Part shown: positions 37,132 through 47,473 of the stretch, piece after piece
How the letters are laid out: each line of letters begins with the position of its first letter
How positions within the stretch are numbered: position 1 is the stretch's first letter
Origin: Pseudomethylobacillus aquaticus
Lineage (GTDB): Bacteria; Pseudomonadota; Gammaproteobacteria; Burkholderiales; Methylophilaceae
Direction: 5' to 3'
Length of the DNA stretch: 64,000 nt
Assembly: GCF_003730115.1 (NCBI RefSeq)
Contig: NZ_RJVP01000001.1
Location: forward strand, 620,001 to 684,000
Translations under genes and position numbers: made by a program
The notes under the pieces: generated by a model
Told to the model about the DNA's origin: nothing
The model's database searches: none
The model's input: only the letters and a program-made list of their open reading frames with translations

Positions 37132-37878
37132 TTAGCCGCGCAGACGGTCAGCGTCCAGGCGACGCACCGTCAAGGTCAGGAAAGTAACGATAAACAGAAA
37201 GAAGTACACCAGATCACGCGTGTCCAGCAAACCACGCGAGAACGCCTCAAAGTGACGCATCAGCGACAGATAATTGATGGTGCTGCTGGGGTCGCCGGCA
37301 AAGAAGCGGTCCAGGATCAGCAAGGCGAACAACAGCACAAAAGTGATGATGCCAGCCACCACAGGCTGATGCGTGAGGCTGGAAACGTAGATGCCCAGCG
37401 CCGAGAAACTCGCCACCAGCAGCCACAGACCGAGGATATTGGCCAGGATGTAACCGTAATCGATCTCCGACCACAGACCCAGCGACATCAGCATGGCACC
37501 CATGAACAGCAGCACGATACTCAGGAAACTGACCAGACCCAGGAACTTGCCCACCACGATATCGGTGAGGGACAAAGGTGCACTGAACAGGAAGGTCAGC
37601 GTCTGTTGACGACGCTCGTCACTGATCAGGCGCATGGACAACAGCGGCACCGCGAACAGCATCACGAAAGAGGCGATGCTGAACACATTCTGACCGACGA
37701 ACTGGGTCACTCCCAGCCGTTCTTCCGGGCGTATCATGCCGGACATGGTCTGGAAGTACTGATCCATACCGATCAGGAAGAAGGTACCGAACACGAACTG
37801 CAGCAGCGCCAGCACCACCCAGCCCATGGGCGAGGCGAACAGGCTTTTGAGTTCTTTTCTAGCGATATTGATAATCAT
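37132..37878 (-). CDS. ABC-2 type permease subunit (GldF-like)
   Basis: The 248-residue protein has six membrane segments with the ABC-2 permease pattern: KELKSLFASPMGWVVLALLQFVFG, FAVPLLSMRLISDERRQQTLTFLFSAPLSLTDIVVGKFLG. It pairs with the ATPase encoded 35 bp upstream and with the GldG-like protein 13 bp downstream. The substrate cannot be told from sequence. Confidence 0.9.
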   Translation of the reverse strand: MIINIARKELKSLFASPMGWVVLALLQFVFGTFFLIGMDQYFQTMSGMIRPEERLGVTQFVGQNVFSIASFVMLFAVPLLSMRLISDERRQQTLTFLFSAPLSLTDIVVGKFLGLVSFLSIVLLFMGAMLMSLGLWSEIDYGYILANILGLWLLVASFSALGIYVSSLTHQPVVAGIITFVLLFALLILDRFFAGDPSSTINYLSLMRHFEAFSRGLLDTRDLVYFFLFIVTFLTLTVRRLDADRLRG

Positions 37879-37913
37879 GGTTTAACCCGTTTTTTTATAA
37901 GCAGCCAGCCAAC

Positions 37914-38846
37914 TCAGGCCGCTTCCTGGAATGTCAGCTGAACGAACACCTCTTCCAGCGTGGTCTGGTCTGGACTGATCTGGTACATGCCCCATTGACC
38001 TGCCACCGCAGCTTCCACCAGACGCTGCGCAGGTGACTGGCCAGCCGTGTGGTGGATGCGCAGCAGGCCATTATCCAGCGACTCGACTCGCTCCACGCCC
38101 GTGATCTGCAGCAACTGCTCCTGAGCCGGTGCCTGACCCAGACCCAGCAGCAGGCGATTGCCTTTGCGCTGCTGCTTGAGCACATCGATGGAACCGTTGA
38201 ACACCAGTTGCCCCTTGTGGATGATCTGCACGTGATCGCACACCATTTCCACTTCAGGAAGAATATGCGTGGAAAGGATCACGCTATGTTCGCCGCCCAA
38301 CTCTTTGATCAAGGCACGGATGTCGCGGATCTGGATCGGGTCCAGGCCCACCGTGGGTTCGTCCAGTATGACAACCATGGGGTTATGGATGATGGCCTGG
38401 GCGATGCCCACGCGCTGCTGATACCCCTTGGACAGGTTCTCGATCAGGCGCTTGCCCATCTCGGTCAGGCCACAGCGCTCTTTGGCACGCTCGACCGCCG
38501 CCTTGATGTGGCCGCTGCTGACGCGATGCAGACGCGCCGCGATGGTAAGGAATTCGTTCACCGTGAGCTCACGGTACAGCGGTGGCTGCTCCGGCAGAAA
38601 ACCGATCAGCGCCTTGGCTTCCTTGGGGTTTTCCAGCATGTCGATGCCGCAGATCTTGACGGTGCCGGTGCTAGGTGCCAGGTTGCCGGTGAGCATCTTC
38701 ATGGTGGTGGATTTACCCGCACCATTCGGCCCCAGAAAACCCAGCACTTCACCTTTTTTCAGGCTGAAACTGACATGGCTAACAGCCTCGCGCCCGCCGT
38801 AGATCCGGGTCAGGTCGGTGGCTTCAACGGTAATGATGTCAGTCAT
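37914..38846 (-). CDS. ABC transporter ATP-binding protein (GldA-like)
   Basis: The 310-residue ATPase has Walker A GPNGAGKST, signature LSKGYQQRVGIAQA, Walker B VVILDEPTVGLDP and H-loop STHILPEVE. A C-terminal extension of about 80 residues is typical of ABC-2 exporters. It is the first gene of the four-gene set ending with DUF4340. The set looks like one operon reading towards mutM. Confidence 0.93.
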   Translation of the reverse strand: MTDIITVEATDLTRIYGGREAVSHVSFSLKKGEVLGFLGPNGAGKSTTMKMLTGNLAPSTGTVKICGIDMLENPKEAKALIGFLPEQPPLYRELTVNEFLTIAARLHRVSSGHIKAAVERAKERCGLTEMGKRLIENLSKGYQQRVGIAQAIIHNPMVVILDEPTVGLDPIQIRDIRALIKELGGEHSVILSTHILPEVEMVCDHVQIIHKGQLVFNGSIDVLKQQRKGNRLLLGLGQAPAQEQLLQITGVERVESLDNGLLRIHHTAGQSPAQRLVEAAVAGQWGMYQISPDQTTLEEVFVQLTFQEAA

Positions 38847-39174
38847 GATGTTGTCCGCTATTCATGAAATATGCTTTCCGCAAACGCATGCAGGCAAGGT
38901 TACCGCACGCACGCAAAAATTAAAGCTGTCTAACTTAAGAAAACGACCTCGGTATGTCAAGGCTGACGTGTGCCAATGGAGCCCGTCCTGCCCAAAAAGT
39001 TCGGGTGGCCGCGTCAGCGACAAACACATCCAACACCGCTTGACAGCCCGCTCACAGCCTTGCTCAGGCCAAGGTCGGCGCATTATGGATGAACTTGCCT
39101 ACACTGTCACTGACTAAGCGGATAATGCTATATTCCAGCATCATCACCCGCATTTATTGCCATCGAGATCCATC
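38847..39174. other. Divergent intergenic region between the ABC operon and the TPR gene
   Basis: This 328-bp stretch has no convincing ORF. It must hold the promoters of two divergent operons. On the plus strand TTGCCT at 39095-39100 with GATAAT at 39121-39126 has an overlong 20-bp spacer, so I do not assign it. No terminator or repeat was seen. Confidence 0.6.
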
Positions 39175-40926
39175 ATGCCCCTATTCCAGCCATTATCGTT
39201 AAACAGCGCACGCACCAGCTTGCTGCTGCTTGCCTTGCTATACAGCGCAGGCGCGCTCGCCGAGCCGGCTAGCAAGGCCGAGGTGAAAGCCGAGGTAAAA
39301 ACAGAGGCCAAGCCTGCAGCGATGGTCATGGCCAAACCCGAGCTTAGCGGGGAATTCGTTTATAAGTATCTGGTCGGCGAGATCGCCGGACAACGTGGCG
39401 ATGCCAGCCTGGCGGGTAGCGTGTTCATGGACCTGGCCAAGAGTAGCCGCGATGCGCGCCTGGCCGAACGCGCGGCCAAGGCCGCGGTACAGGGTCAGAA
39501 TGCTCCGCTTGCCGTTCAGGCCAGCCAGCTGTGGAGCGACCTGGATCCGGATTCCATCGAGGCCAATCAAGTCAGCACCCAGGTGCTGGTCAGCGTAGGC
39601 CGCCTCAGCGCAGCCAAACCCCATCTGCAGAAACTGCTGCTCAAACCGGATACACGCGCCAATGGCTTTCTGTATCTGAATGGCCTGCTCTCCGGCCAGC
39701 CGGACAAACAAGCGGTGCTCAACCTCATGGAAGAGCTGGCCAAACCTTATCAGGATCTGCCGGAAGCGCGCTTCAGCGTGGCCCACGCAGCCTGGTCCAA
39801 CGGGCTTAATACGCGTGCACTGGATGAACTGAAAGCCGCCGAGCAGTTGCGTCCGGGTTGGGAATTATCGGCCATGCTGCAAGGCCAGATCCTGGCCAAA
39901 CAACAAGCCGGCAGCGCGATGAGCTTCTACGACGCCTTCCTGCAGAAGTATCCGGCCAGCGATGAAGTGCGCATGGCTTACGCACGTCTGCTGGTCAGCC
40001 AGAAACAGATCCAGGCGGCCAAGACGCAGTTCGTGAAACTGCTGGAATCTTCCAAGGGCAGCCCGGAAGCTCTGGTCGTCGTCGGCCTGCTGTCGCTGCA
40101 ACTGGAAGACATGACCGAAGCAGAACGTTATTTCAAACAAAGTCTGGAAGCGGGCTACCGTGACCCTGACCAGCTGTATATCTATCTGGGCCAGCTCAAT
40201 GAGCGCCGCCAGGAACTGAAACAGGCCATCGCCTGGTATCAGAAGGTGCAGCCGGGCGAGCGTCTGTTAGCCGCCAAACTCAGCATCGCCAGCATCACGG
40301 CACGCCTGGAGGGCACCAATGCCGGTATCGCGCAACTGGACAGCCTGGAAAAACTGAATACCGAACAAGAGGCCGTGGTGCAGCAAGCCAAGGCCAACCT
40401 GCTGATGCAGGCCAAGCGCCATGAAGAATCCTATGCCGTGCTTGAGAACGCTGTCAGCACCCTGCCCAACACCCCAGAACTGATCTATGACTACGCCATG
40501 GCCGCCGAGCGCCTGCAGAAGATGGATGTGGCCGAGCGCGAACTGCGCAAGCTGATCCTGATCAAGCCGGACTTTGCACAAGCCTACAATGCGCTGGGCT
40601 ACTCCTGGGCAGACCGCAACATCAAGCTGGAAGAAGCACGCAAGCTGATCGAAAAAGCGCTGGAACTGAGCCCGGACGACCACTACATCATGGACAGCAT
40701 GGGTTGGGTGATGTACCGCCTGGGCAAGCTGGACACCGCCGCCGATTACCTGCGCCGCGCTTACACGGCACAGGCGGACCCGGAGATCGCGGCTCACCTG
40801 GGTGAGGTGCTCTGGCAACAGGGCAAGCGCGATGAAGCGGTGCGCACCTGGGAAGATGCCTTGCGCGCGCATCCGGAGAACGAAGTGCTGAACACCACGC
40901 GCCAAAAATTCAAACAAGCACTTTGA
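39175..40926 (+). CDS. Exported TPR-repeat protein
   Basis: The 583-residue protein has a signal peptide (TSLLLLALLYSAGALA) and then a lysine/glutamate-rich linker. About ten tetratricopeptide-type repeats follow (AEELRP..., AERYFKQSLEAGYRDPDQLYIYLGQL, AERELRKLILIKPDFAQAYNALGYSWADRN, ARKLIEKALELSPDDHYIMDSMGWVMYRLG). It sits directly before lolB (TGATG overlap), the standard betaproteobacterial order, so an envelope-assembly role is likely but unproven. The ATG at 39175 was preferred to a TTG six codons upstream. Confidence 0.92.
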   Translation: MPLFQPLSLNSARTSLLLLALLYSAGALAEPASKAEVKAEVKTEAKPAAMVMAKPELSGEFVYKYLVGEIAGQRGDASLAGSVFMDLAKSSRDARLAERAAKAAVQGQNAPLAVQASQLWSDLDPDSIEANQVSTQVLVSVGRLSAAKPHLQKLLLKPDTRANGFLYLNGLLSGQPDKQAVLNLMEELAKPYQDLPEARFSVAHAAWSNGLNTRALDELKAAEQLRPGWELSAMLQGQILAKQQAGSAMSFYDAFLQKYPASDEVRMAYARLLVSQKQIQAAKTQFVKLLESSKGSPEALVVVGLLSLQLEDMTEAERYFKQSLEAGYRDPDQLYIYLGQLNERRQELKQAIAWYQKVQPGERLLAAKLSIASITARLEGTNAGIAQLDSLEKLNTEQEAVVQQAKANLLMQAKRHEESYAVLENAVSTLPNTPELIYDYAMAAERLQKMDVAERELRKLILIKPDFAQAYNALGYSWADRNIKLEEARKLIEKALELSPDDHYIMDSMGWVMYRLGKLDTAADYLRRAYTAQADPEIAAHLGEVLWQQGKRDEAVRTWEDALRAHPENEVLNTTRQKFKQAL

Positions 40927-41561
40927 TGTCGCAGGCACGTTTCACTCTGGCGCTGACGCTGGGTCTGGCGCTGCTGTCAGGCTGTACCACGCTGCCTGTG
41001 ACGCCGGTGGCCAGTTCCAGCGCACCGGCCAGCGTCTATGCCGAACACCTGGCAAAACAGGCCCAGCTCAGTGATTTCCATTTGCAAGGCCGTATCGCCG
41101 TGCAGAACGGCCAGCGCGGCTTCTCTGCGCGCAGTGACTGGCAGCATGCTGGCGTCACCGATCAGATTTCCCTGTATTCGCCGCTGGGCAGCCAGGTGGC
41201 CGAGATCGCCGCTGACCCCTCGCAAGTCAGCCTGCGCACCCAGGACGGCAAGCTCTACCAGGCTGCCGATGCGGAAAGTCTTACCGAGCAGACCCTGGGC
41301 TGGCGCCTGCCTTTGCGCGGCCTGAGTGACTGGGTACTGGGTCGCCCCGCTGATAGCGCGGTGACACTCAGCCGCTGGGATGACATGGGCAGGCTGCTGC
41401 AATTGCAGCAGGATGGCTGGGACATCGTCTACAGCGAGTACCTGCAAGTGGATGGCTACCAGCTACCGCAACGCATCACCCTGCGCAACGCGCAGTTGAC
41501 CATCAAGCTGATCAGCTCGCAATGGAAGATCAGCCCGCAAAATACCGGTATCACGCCTTGA
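40926..41561 (+). CDS. lolB: Outer-membrane lipoprotein insertion protein
   Basis: The 211-residue protein has a lipobox LALLSGC. It then has the LolB fold signature: [42 protein letters not shown] and a C-terminal beta-rich end. LolB takes lipoproteins from LolA and inserts them into the outer membrane. The start codon overlaps the TPR gene stop (TGATG) and its own stop overlaps the ispE start. Confidence 0.92.
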   Translation: MSQARFTLALTLGLALLSGCTTLPVTPVASSSAPASVYAEHLAKQAQLSDFHLQGRIAVQNGQRGFSARSDWQHAGVTDQISLYSPLGSQVAEIAADPSQVSLRTQDGKLYQAADAESLTEQTLGWRLPLRGLSDWVLGRPADSAVTLSRWDDMGRLLQLQQDGWDIVYSEYLQVDGYQLPQRITLRNAQLTIKLISSQWKISPQNTGITP

Positions 41562-42451
41562 GCTCTTCGTTCCAGCACTTCCCGGCCCCGGCCAAGATCA
41601 ATCTGTTTCTGCATGTCACCGGACGCCGCAATGACGGCTACCATTTGCTGCAGACCGTATTCCGCCTGCTCGATTTTCATGATGAGGTGCTGCTGCGTGT
41701 GCGTGACGACGGCCGCATCCTGCGCGTAAACGACACACCAGGTGTGCCTTTGGAGCAGGACCTGTGCATACGCGCCGCCATGCTGTTGCAACACCACACC
41801 GGCTGCAAGCTGGGCGCTGACATCGACCTGATCAAACGCATCCCCATAGGCGGGGGCTTGGGCGGTGGTAGCTCGGATGCCGCCACCACCTTGCTGGCAC
41901 TCAATCAGCTCTGGGACTTGCAGCTACCGCGCAGCACCCTGCAGACCCTGGGCCTGCAACTGGGCGCCGATGTGCCGGTGTTCGTGTATGGCCGCGACGC
42001 CTGGGCAGAAGGTGTAGGTGAAGCGCTTCAAGCACTTAGCTTGCCGCCTGCACATTACGTGGTGCTGTCACCGCGCGTGCATGTGTCCACCGCTCAAGTT
42101 TTTGGTAGCAAGGAATTGACAAGGGACACGATTGCCACCACAATGGCGGCCTTTTCCGAGAGCCAGATCAGCAAGGGCGTTTCGGATAACGGATTTAAGA
42201 ACGATCTTGAAACAGTGGTTTGTCAGCAGTATCCAGCTGTGGCAGCCAGTTTGAAATGGTTAAGTCGATTTGCTCCCGCCCGCATGAGCGGTTCAGGGGC
42301 CTCGGTCTTCGCTGCATTTTCAAGTCGGGACCAGGCCGCAGCAGTGTTGCAGCAGGCACAGCAGGATGCAGGATTGCAGAACAATATTGCAGTTTCCGGA
42401 TTCTGTGCCAGCAGTTTGCAGCAGCACCCGTTGTATAATCTGGCCAACTAA
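41558..42451 (+). CDS. ispE: 4-diphosphocytidyl-2-C-methyl-D-erythritol kinase
   Basis: The 297-residue GHMP kinase of the MEP isoprenoid pathway has [28 protein letters not shown] at the start. The ATP loop [14 protein letters not shown] and the C-terminal [14 protein letters not shown] are present. I propose the TTG at 41558, four bases into the lolB stop, because it gives the family N-terminus. An in-frame ATG at 41522 would overlap lolB by 40 bp. From about 42100 the codons become noticeably more AT-rich than in the first half. Confidence 0.92.
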   Translation: MSSSFQHFPAPAKINLFLHVTGRRNDGYHLLQTVFRLLDFHDEVLLRVRDDGRILRVNDTPGVPLEQDLCIRAAMLLQHHTGCKLGADIDLIKRIPIGGGLGGGSSDAATTLLALNQLWDLQLPRSTLQTLGLQLGADVPVFVYGRDAWAEGVGEALQALSLPPAHYVVLSPRVHVSTAQVFGSKELTRDTIATTMAAFSESQISKGVSDNGFKNDLETVVCQQYPAVAASLKWLSRFAPARMSGSGASVFAAFSSRDQAAAVLQQAQQDAGLQNNIAVSGFCASSLQQHPLYNLAN

Positions 42452-42456
42452 GTTTT

Positions 42457-42533
42457 TGGGGAGTCGCCAAGCTGGTTAAGGCACCGGATTTTGATTCCGG
42501 CATGCGAAGGTTCGAATCCTTCCTCCCCAGCCA
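42457..42533 (+). tRNA. tRNA-Gln (TTG)
   Basis: The 77-nt cloverleaf has acceptor arms TGGGGAG and CTCCCCA and the anticodon stem CCGGA/TCCGG around TTTTGAT. The T-loop GGTTCGAATCC is present and CCA is encoded. It starts 6 bp after the ispE stop; a TATAAT at 42434-42439 lies within the end of ispE. Position between ispE and prs is typical of Betaproteobacteria. Confidence 0.96.
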
Positions 42534-42550
42534 TAAGCTAGCAGTACAGG

Positions 42551-42581
42551 AAGCGTGTTGATTACACGCTTTTTTGTTTTT
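42551..42581 (+). terminator. Rho-independent terminator after tRNA-Gln
   Basis: The arms AAGCGTGT and ACACGCTT flank a five-base loop and are followed by a T-rich tail. It lies between the tRNA and prs, so prs probably has its own promoter or depends on readthrough. Confidence 0.85.
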
Positions 42582-42666
42582 CCGGGCGTGCCGTTTTCTG
42601 CCACACCGACCCGGCGGCAGCGATTGTCAATTCAATCAGACATTTAGCGAACAAGGAACCGGTATC

Positions 42667-43617
42667 TTGGCCAATGGCGACATGATGGTATTCACGGGCA
42701 ATGCGAACCCCAAGCTTGCCGAAGAAGTGGTCGCTCATCTCAACATCGGTCTGGGCCGTGCCACAGTCGGTCGCTTCAGTGATGGCGAGATCCTGGTTGA
42801 GCTGCTGGAGAACGTGCGCGGCAAAGACGTGTTCGTGCTGCAATCCACCTGCAGCCCCACCAATGACAACCTGATGGAAGTCATGGTCATGGTTGATGCG
42901 CTGCGTCGCTCCTCGGCTGGCCGCATCACCGCTGCCATCCCTTACTTCGGTTATTCCCGTCAGGACCGTCGCCCACGCTCGGCCCGCGTCGCCATCACCG
43001 CCAAGGTGGTCGCCAACATGCTGACCAGCGTAGGCGTCAACCGTGTGCTGACCATGGACCTGCACTCCGACCAGATGCAAGGGTTCTTCGATATCCCGGT
43101 CGACAATATTTACGCCACCCCGCTGCTGCTCAGCGACCTGTGGCAACAGAATTATGAAAATCTGGTGGTGGTATCGCCGGACGTGGGCGGTGTGGTGCGT
43201 GCACGTGCCTGTGCCAAGCAACTGAACTCCGACCTGGCCATCATCGACAAACGCCGCCCCAAGCACAATGTGGCCAAGGTCATGAACATCATCGGTGATG
43301 TGGCCGACCGCACCTGCGTCATTATGGATGACATGGTGGACACCGCCAACACCCTGTGTGAAGCCGCCGCTGCCCTGAAAGAACAAGGTGCGGTGAAGGT
43401 GGTGGCTTACTGTACCCACCCTGTGTTGTCAGGTGGTGCAGCAGAGCGTATCAGCAATTCCGCGCTGGACGAACTGGTGGTCACCAACACCATTCCGCTC
43501 AAAGCGGAAGCTGCCGCCTGCAGCAAGATCCGTCAGCTCAGCAGCGCATCGCTGCTGGCAGAGACCATACGCCGTATCAGCCGTGAGGATTCCGTCAGTT
43601 CGCTGTTCATGGATTGA
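42667..43617 (+). CDS. prs: Ribose-phosphate pyrophosphokinase
   Basis: The 316-residue enzyme makes PRPP from ribose-5-phosphate and ATP. It has [16 protein letters not shown], the flexible-loop [18 protein letters not shown] and the PRPP site [17 protein letters not shown] assign a TTG start at 42667: it is preceded by AAGGA at a good distance and gives [11 protein letters not shown], the same length as the usual MAYDSxMVFTG start. It also yields exactly the family's 316 residues. A later ATG at 42682 would clip five residues. Confidence 0.93.
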   Translation: MANGDMMVFTGNANPKLAEEVVAHLNIGLGRATVGRFSDGEILVELLENVRGKDVFVLQSTCSPTNDNLMEVMVMVDALRRSSAGRITAAIPYFGYSRQDRRPRSARVAITAKVVANMLTSVGVNRVLTMDLHSDQMQGFFDIPVDNIYATPLLLSDLWQQNYENLVVVSPDVGGVVRARACAKQLNSDLAIIDKRRPKHNVAKVMNIIGDVADRTCVIMDDMVDTANTLCEAAAALKEQGAVKVVAYCTHPVLSGGAAERISNSALDELVVTNTIPLKAEAAACSKIRQLSSASLLAETIRRISREDSVSSLFMD

Positions 43618-43746
43618 GGCACTGAAGATAAAACCTTTTAGACGGCTCGCCGCAAGGCAGACCGTCGCAAGCCTGCCATCTGGTCGCGGATGGCAGTTTT
43701 TAATGTCGGACAACCCGTTGTTGCCCGGCAATTTTTAGGAGTAGTC

Positions 43747-44358
43747 ATGGAAATTTTGATCAAAGCAAGCAAGCGCGATAGCAAAGGTACGGGTGCGAGC
43801 CGCCGCCTGCGTCGTGCTGGCACCGTTCCTGGTGTCGTATATGGTGGTGAAAAAGAAGCAGTCAGCGTGCAATTCGACCACAAAGAACTGTTCCTGCAGT
43901 TTCGTCACGAAGCATTCCACGCGTCCATCCTGACGCTGGAACTGGAAGGCAAGAAAGAGTCCGTCCTGCTGCGTGACTATCAACTGCACCCAGTACGCAA
44001 CACCATCCAGCACATCGACTTCCAGCGCGTCAGCGCAACCGAAAAGATCCACGTGAAGGTGCCACTGCACTTCATCAACGCAGAAGTCGCGCCTGGCGTG
44101 AAACTGGGTGGCGGTATCGTGGCGCATATCCTGACCGAAGCGGATGTCAGCTGCCTGGCCAAGGACCTGCCTGAGTTCATCGAAGTCGATCTGTCCGCGC
44201 TGGAAGCCGGCCATTCCATCCACCTGTCCCAGATAAAGCTGCCCAAGGGTGTGGAGTTCGTGCAACTGGCGCATGACAACGACGCAGCGGTCGCGTCCAT
44301 CGCCATTCCACGCGGCGCCAAGGCCGCGGCTGCGGATGACGCAGAAGCTGCCGAGTAA
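43747..44358 (+). CDS. rplY: Large ribosomal subunit protein L25/Ctc
   Basis: The 203-residue protein has an N-terminal L25 5S-rRNA-binding domain ([27 protein letters not shown]). A C-terminal Ctc beta domain follows ([21 protein letters not shown]), ending in an acidic/alanine tail. The long (TL5/CTC) form is usual in Betaproteobacteria. The start follows TAGGAG. Confidence 0.95.
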   Translation: MEILIKASKRDSKGTGASRRLRRAGTVPGVVYGGEKEAVSVQFDHKELFLQFRHEAFHASILTLELEGKKESVLLRDYQLHPVRNTIQHIDFQRVSATEKIHVKVPLHFINAEVAPGVKLGGGIVAHILTEADVSCLAKDLPEFIEVDLSALEAGHSIHLSQIKLPKGVEFVQLAHDNDAAVASIAIPRGAKAAAADDAEAAE

Positions 44359-44386
44359 TCCGGCTGATATCATAAGCTGATGTAGT

Positions 44387-44429
44387 GCGCACGCGCGTTC
44401 CGGGCAACTGGGGCGCGCGTGCGCGTTTT
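44387..44429 (+). terminator. Rho-independent terminator between rplY and pth
   Basis: A perfect 11-bp inverted repeat, GCGCACGCGCG and CGCGCGTGCGC, is followed by GTTTTC. The T-tract is short, so termination may be partial. Confidence 0.65.
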
Positions 44430-44446
44430 CAGGCATACAAACCATC

Positions 44447-45052
44447 ATGAACGGTATCCAACTGATCGTCGGCCTGGGCAACCCTGGCGCGCAATACGAA
44501 GCTACTCGGCATAACGCCGGCTTTTGGTGGGTGGATCAATTGGCACGCCAACATGGCGCCAGCCTCAAGCTGGATAGCAAGTTCCATGGGCTGCTTGGTC
44601 GCGCACGTATCCAGGGGCAGGATTGCTGGCTGCTGGAACCCAACACCTTCATGAATGCCAGTGGCCGCGCCGTTGCGGCGGTGGCCAACTTTTACCGTAT
44701 CCCGCCACAGGCCATCCTGGTCGTGCACGACGAACTCGATCTGCCGCCCGGTGGCATCAAACTGAAAAAAGGCGGTGGCCATGGCGGCCACAATGGCCTG
44801 AAGGACATCGCCGCTGCGCTCGGAACACCTGATTTCTGGCGTTTGCGCCTGGGCATCGGTCACCCGGGTGATCGCGATGCGGTGGTCCATTTTGTATTAC
44901 ACACGCCGTCACGTGACGAGATGCGCAGCATCGAGATCGCCATGGACGAAAGCCTGAACGCCTTACCCCAGTTGATCGATGGCGCTTTTGAAGCGGCCAT
45001 GCTCAAACTGCATACCAAACCCAAGACTGTCGCCAAGGTAGAAAAATCATGA
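44447..45052 (+). CDS. pth: Peptidyl-tRNA hydrolase
   Basis: The 201-residue protein has [20 protein letters not shown] with the catalytic histidine and N10-type asparagine, [11 protein letters not shown], and [27 protein letters not shown]. It frees tRNA from dropped-off peptidyl-tRNA. Its stop overlaps the ychF start (ATGA), the usual pairing. Confidence 0.96.
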   Translation: MNGIQLIVGLGNPGAQYEATRHNAGFWWVDQLARQHGASLKLDSKFHGLLGRARIQGQDCWLLEPNTFMNASGRAVAAVANFYRIPPQAILVVHDELDLPPGGIKLKKGGGHGGHNGLKDIAAALGTPDFWRLRLGIGHPGDRDAVVHFVLHTPSRDEMRSIEIAMDESLNALPQLIDGAFEAAMLKLHTKPKTVAKVEKS

Positions 45053-46134
45053 AATGCGGAATCGTCGGCTTGCCCAATGTAGGCAAATCCACCCTGTTCA
45101 ACGCCATCACCCGTGCGGGCATCGCGGCCGAGAACTACCCGTTCTGCACCATCGAGCCCAATGTCGGCATTGTGGAAGTGCCGGATCCACGCCTGAAGCC
45201 GCTGATCGATATCGTCAACCCGCAAAAGGTGCAACCCGCCATCGTGGAATTCGTGGACATCGCTGGCCTGGTAGCGGGCGCCTCCAAGGGCGAAGGTCTG
45301 GGCAACAAGTTCCTGGCCAACATCCGCGAGACCGATGCCATCGCCCACGTGGTGCGCTGCTTCGATGACGGCAACGTAGTGCACGTGGCTGGCAAGGTCG
45401 ATCCGCTGTCCGACATCGAGGTGATCAACACCGAACTGGCACTGGCTGACATGGAAACCGTGGAAAAGACCCTGCACCGCGAAGGCAAGAAAGCCAAATC
45501 CGGTGACAAGGAAGCCATCGCGCTGTGCAACGTGCTGGAAAAGGTACAGAAGCATCTGGATACCGGGGCACAAGTGCGCACCCTGGGCCTGGATGTCGAC
45601 CAGCTCGCCATCATCAAGCCGCTGTGCCTGATCACCGTCAAGCCGGTGATGTACCTCGCCAACGTCAATGACGACGGTTTCAGCGACAACGCCCTGCTCG
45701 ACAAAGTGGTCGCGCTGGGCAAACAGGAACATGCGCCTGTGGTGGCCATCTGCGCCAAGATCGAAGCCGAGATCTCCGATCTGGAAGAAGAAGACAAAGC
45801 CCTGTTCCTTGACGAGATGGGCCTGGACGAGCCTGGCCTGGACCGCGTCATCCGTGCCGCTTACAGCCTGCTGGGTCTGGAGACCTACTTCACTGCAGGT
45901 GTGAAGGAAGTGCGGGCCTGGACGGTCAAAAAAGGCTCCACCGCTCCGCAAGCTGCAGGTGTGATCCACACTGACTTCGAACGTGGCTTCATCCGCGCCG
46001 AAGTCATCGCCTACGACGAATACGTCAAGCACAAGGGCGAACAAGGCGCCAAGGAAGCGGGCAAGATGCGCCTGGAAGGCAAGGACTACATCGTGCAGGA
46101 CGGCGACGTGATGCACTTCCGCTTCAACGTCTAA
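45049..46134 (+). CDS. ychF: Redox-regulated ATPase of the Obg/YchF GTPase family
   Basis: The 361-residue protein begins [18 protein letters not shown] and has the [14 protein letters not shown] switch [21 protein letters not shown] and a C-terminal TGS domain ([29 protein letters not shown]). YchF binds ATP rather than GTP and associates with ribosomes and stress responses. It is translationally coupled to pth. Confidence 0.96.
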   Translation: MKCGIVGLPNVGKSTLFNAITRAGIAAENYPFCTIEPNVGIVEVPDPRLKPLIDIVNPQKVQPAIVEFVDIAGLVAGASKGEGLGNKFLANIRETDAIAHVVRCFDDGNVVHVAGKVDPLSDIEVINTELALADMETVEKTLHREGKKAKSGDKEAIALCNVLEKVQKHLDTGAQVRTLGLDVDQLAIIKPLCLITVKPVMYLANVNDDGFSDNALLDKVVALGKQEHAPVVAICAKIEAEISDLEEEDKALFLDEMGLDEPGLDRVIRAAYSLLGLETYFTAGVKEVRAWTVKKGSTAPQAAGVIHTDFERGFIRAEVIAYDEYVKHKGEQGAKEAGKMRLEGKDYIVQDGDVMHFRFNV

Positions 46135-46169
46135 TCACTCGACCGTGTCACAAAAGCACGCGTTTTGCT

Positions 46170-46198
46170 TTGACTTTAGTGCGCTGAAAAAATAGAAT
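46170..46198 (+). promoter_or_regulatory. Sigma-70-type promoter for tRNA-Met
   Basis: TTGACT at 46170-46175 and TAGAAT at 46193-46198 are separated by 17 bp. The predicted start near 46205 leaves about a 50-nt leader before the tRNA. Confidence 0.7.
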
Positions 46199-46255
46199 AG
46201 CGGACTTTTGTGAATTACGGTTCTTCAACTGTTTTTGCAAACATGGTTTACGCGT

Positions 46256-46332
46256 GGTGATGTAGCTCAGCTGGTTAGAGCACAGGATTCATAATCCTGG
46301 GGTCGAGGGTTCAAGTCCCCCCATCACCACCA
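46256..46332 (+). tRNA. tRNA-Met (CAT)
   Basis: The 77-nt cloverleaf has acceptor arms GGTGATG and CATCACC, D-arm AGCTCAGCTGGTTAGAGC and anticodon loop TTCATAA with CAT. The T-arm includes GGTTCAAGTCC, and CCA is encoded. It looks like the elongator form; a CAT-anticodon tRNA-Ile2 cannot be wholly excluded by eye. Confidence 0.93.
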
Positions 46333-46341
46333 CTCTTTATG

Positions 46342-46372
46342 CGGCTCCCAGCGATGGGGGCCGTTTTCTTTT
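46342..46372 (+). terminator. Rho-independent terminator after tRNA-Met
   Basis: The arms CGGCTCCCA and TGGGGGCCG (one G-U pair) are followed by TTTTCTTTT. Confidence 0.75.
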
Positions 46373-46549
46373 GCACTCTGTAACGCCCCCGGCGACAGCG
46401 GATTTCTGTGTCCTCAATAGGTCACACAATTTACTCAGGATGCCAAGGCCGGACTGTGGCCCAAGCTGATAAACTTGAGCTGTAGGAACCCTACCGTATT
46501 CCGTGTGCCTAAAAGGCCACTTCCCCCGTTCAGCTCGATAAGGAAATCA

Positions 46550-47419
46550 ATGAAACGCTTTGCCATCATGCTCACGCTCATGTTCACCTGCCTCAGCCTG
46601 TTCAGCACCGCCGCGGACGCCAGACGTCTGGGTGGCGGCAGCAGCTTCGGCAAACAACGCGATCTGGCACAAAAACCTGTGCAGCGCGACGCCCAGCAAA
46701 CCACCAATACCGCGCCGGCCAAAACCACCCCACCCGCCAGCAACAGCAGCAAGTGGCTGGGGCCTTTGGCTGGCCTGGCCATCGGTGCCGGCCTGGCCAC
46801 GCTGTTCTCGCATCTGGGCATGAGTGAAGGCATGGGCATGCTGATGCTGGCCTTGCTGGCAGGAGCGCTGGTGCTGTTCCTGATCGCCAGATTCAGCAAA
46901 GCGCGCGCACCTGCCATGCAATATGCAGGAGGCAGCCCGGCTTCACTGCCACAGCGCATGCTGGAGCCAACTAGCTTTGGTGCTGGCTCGGCAGGCAGCA
47001 ACGCCGCGCCCTCGCTGGCGACAGCGAGCATGGCGGATACCAGCATCCCCGCTGACTTCCCCACCGATGCCTTCCTGCGTAACGGCAAGCGCTCGTTCAT
47101 CCGTCTGCAAGCCGCCAACGACCGCAAGGACCTGGACGACATCCGCGAGTACACCACCCCCGAGATGTTCGCCGAGATCGCCATGCAACTGAGCGAGCGC
47201 GATGCCTCGCCGCAGAAGACCGATGTGGTAGCGCTGGATGCGCAACTGCTGGAAGTGAACGAAGAAGGCGATTACGCCATCGCCAGCGTGCACTTCCGTG
47301 CGCAGCTGCGCGAGAATAACGGCCCGGTGGAGCAGGTCAGTGAGGTGTGGCATGTGCAGAAGTACCTGCGTGATGACAATGCCTCCTGGCTGCTGGCCGG
47401 TATCCAGCAGATGAACTGA
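46550..47419 (+). CDS. Tim44-like domain membrane protein
   Basis: The 289-residue protein has a signal/anchor (RFAIMLTLMFTCLSLFSTAADA) and a low-complexity Gln/Pro/Ala segment. Two membrane helices follow (GPLAGLAIGAGLATLF and GMGMLMLALLAGALVLFLIARF). A C-terminal Tim44-like domain completes it (IPADFPTDAFLRNGKRSFIRLQAANDRKDLDDIREYTTPEMF). Bacterial Tim44-like proteins are poorly characterised, with suggested roles in envelope protein handling. AAGGA precedes the start. Confidence 0.88.
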   Translation: MKRFAIMLTLMFTCLSLFSTAADARRLGGGSSFGKQRDLAQKPVQRDAQQTTNTAPAKTTPPASNSSKWLGPLAGLAIGAGLATLFSHLGMSEGMGMLMLALLAGALVLFLIARFSKARAPAMQYAGGSPASLPQRMLEPTSFGAGSAGSNAAPSLATASMADTSIPADFPTDAFLRNGKRSFIRLQAANDRKDLDDIREYTTPEMFAEIAMQLSERDASPQKTDVVALDAQLLEVNEEGDYAIASVHFRAQLRENNGPVEQVSEVWHVQKYLRDDNASWLLAGIQQMN

Positions 47420-47473
47420 TCCAGTTACCCTTGATCCAGTTGCAGATAGCGACAATTCATACCTGGCGACAAT

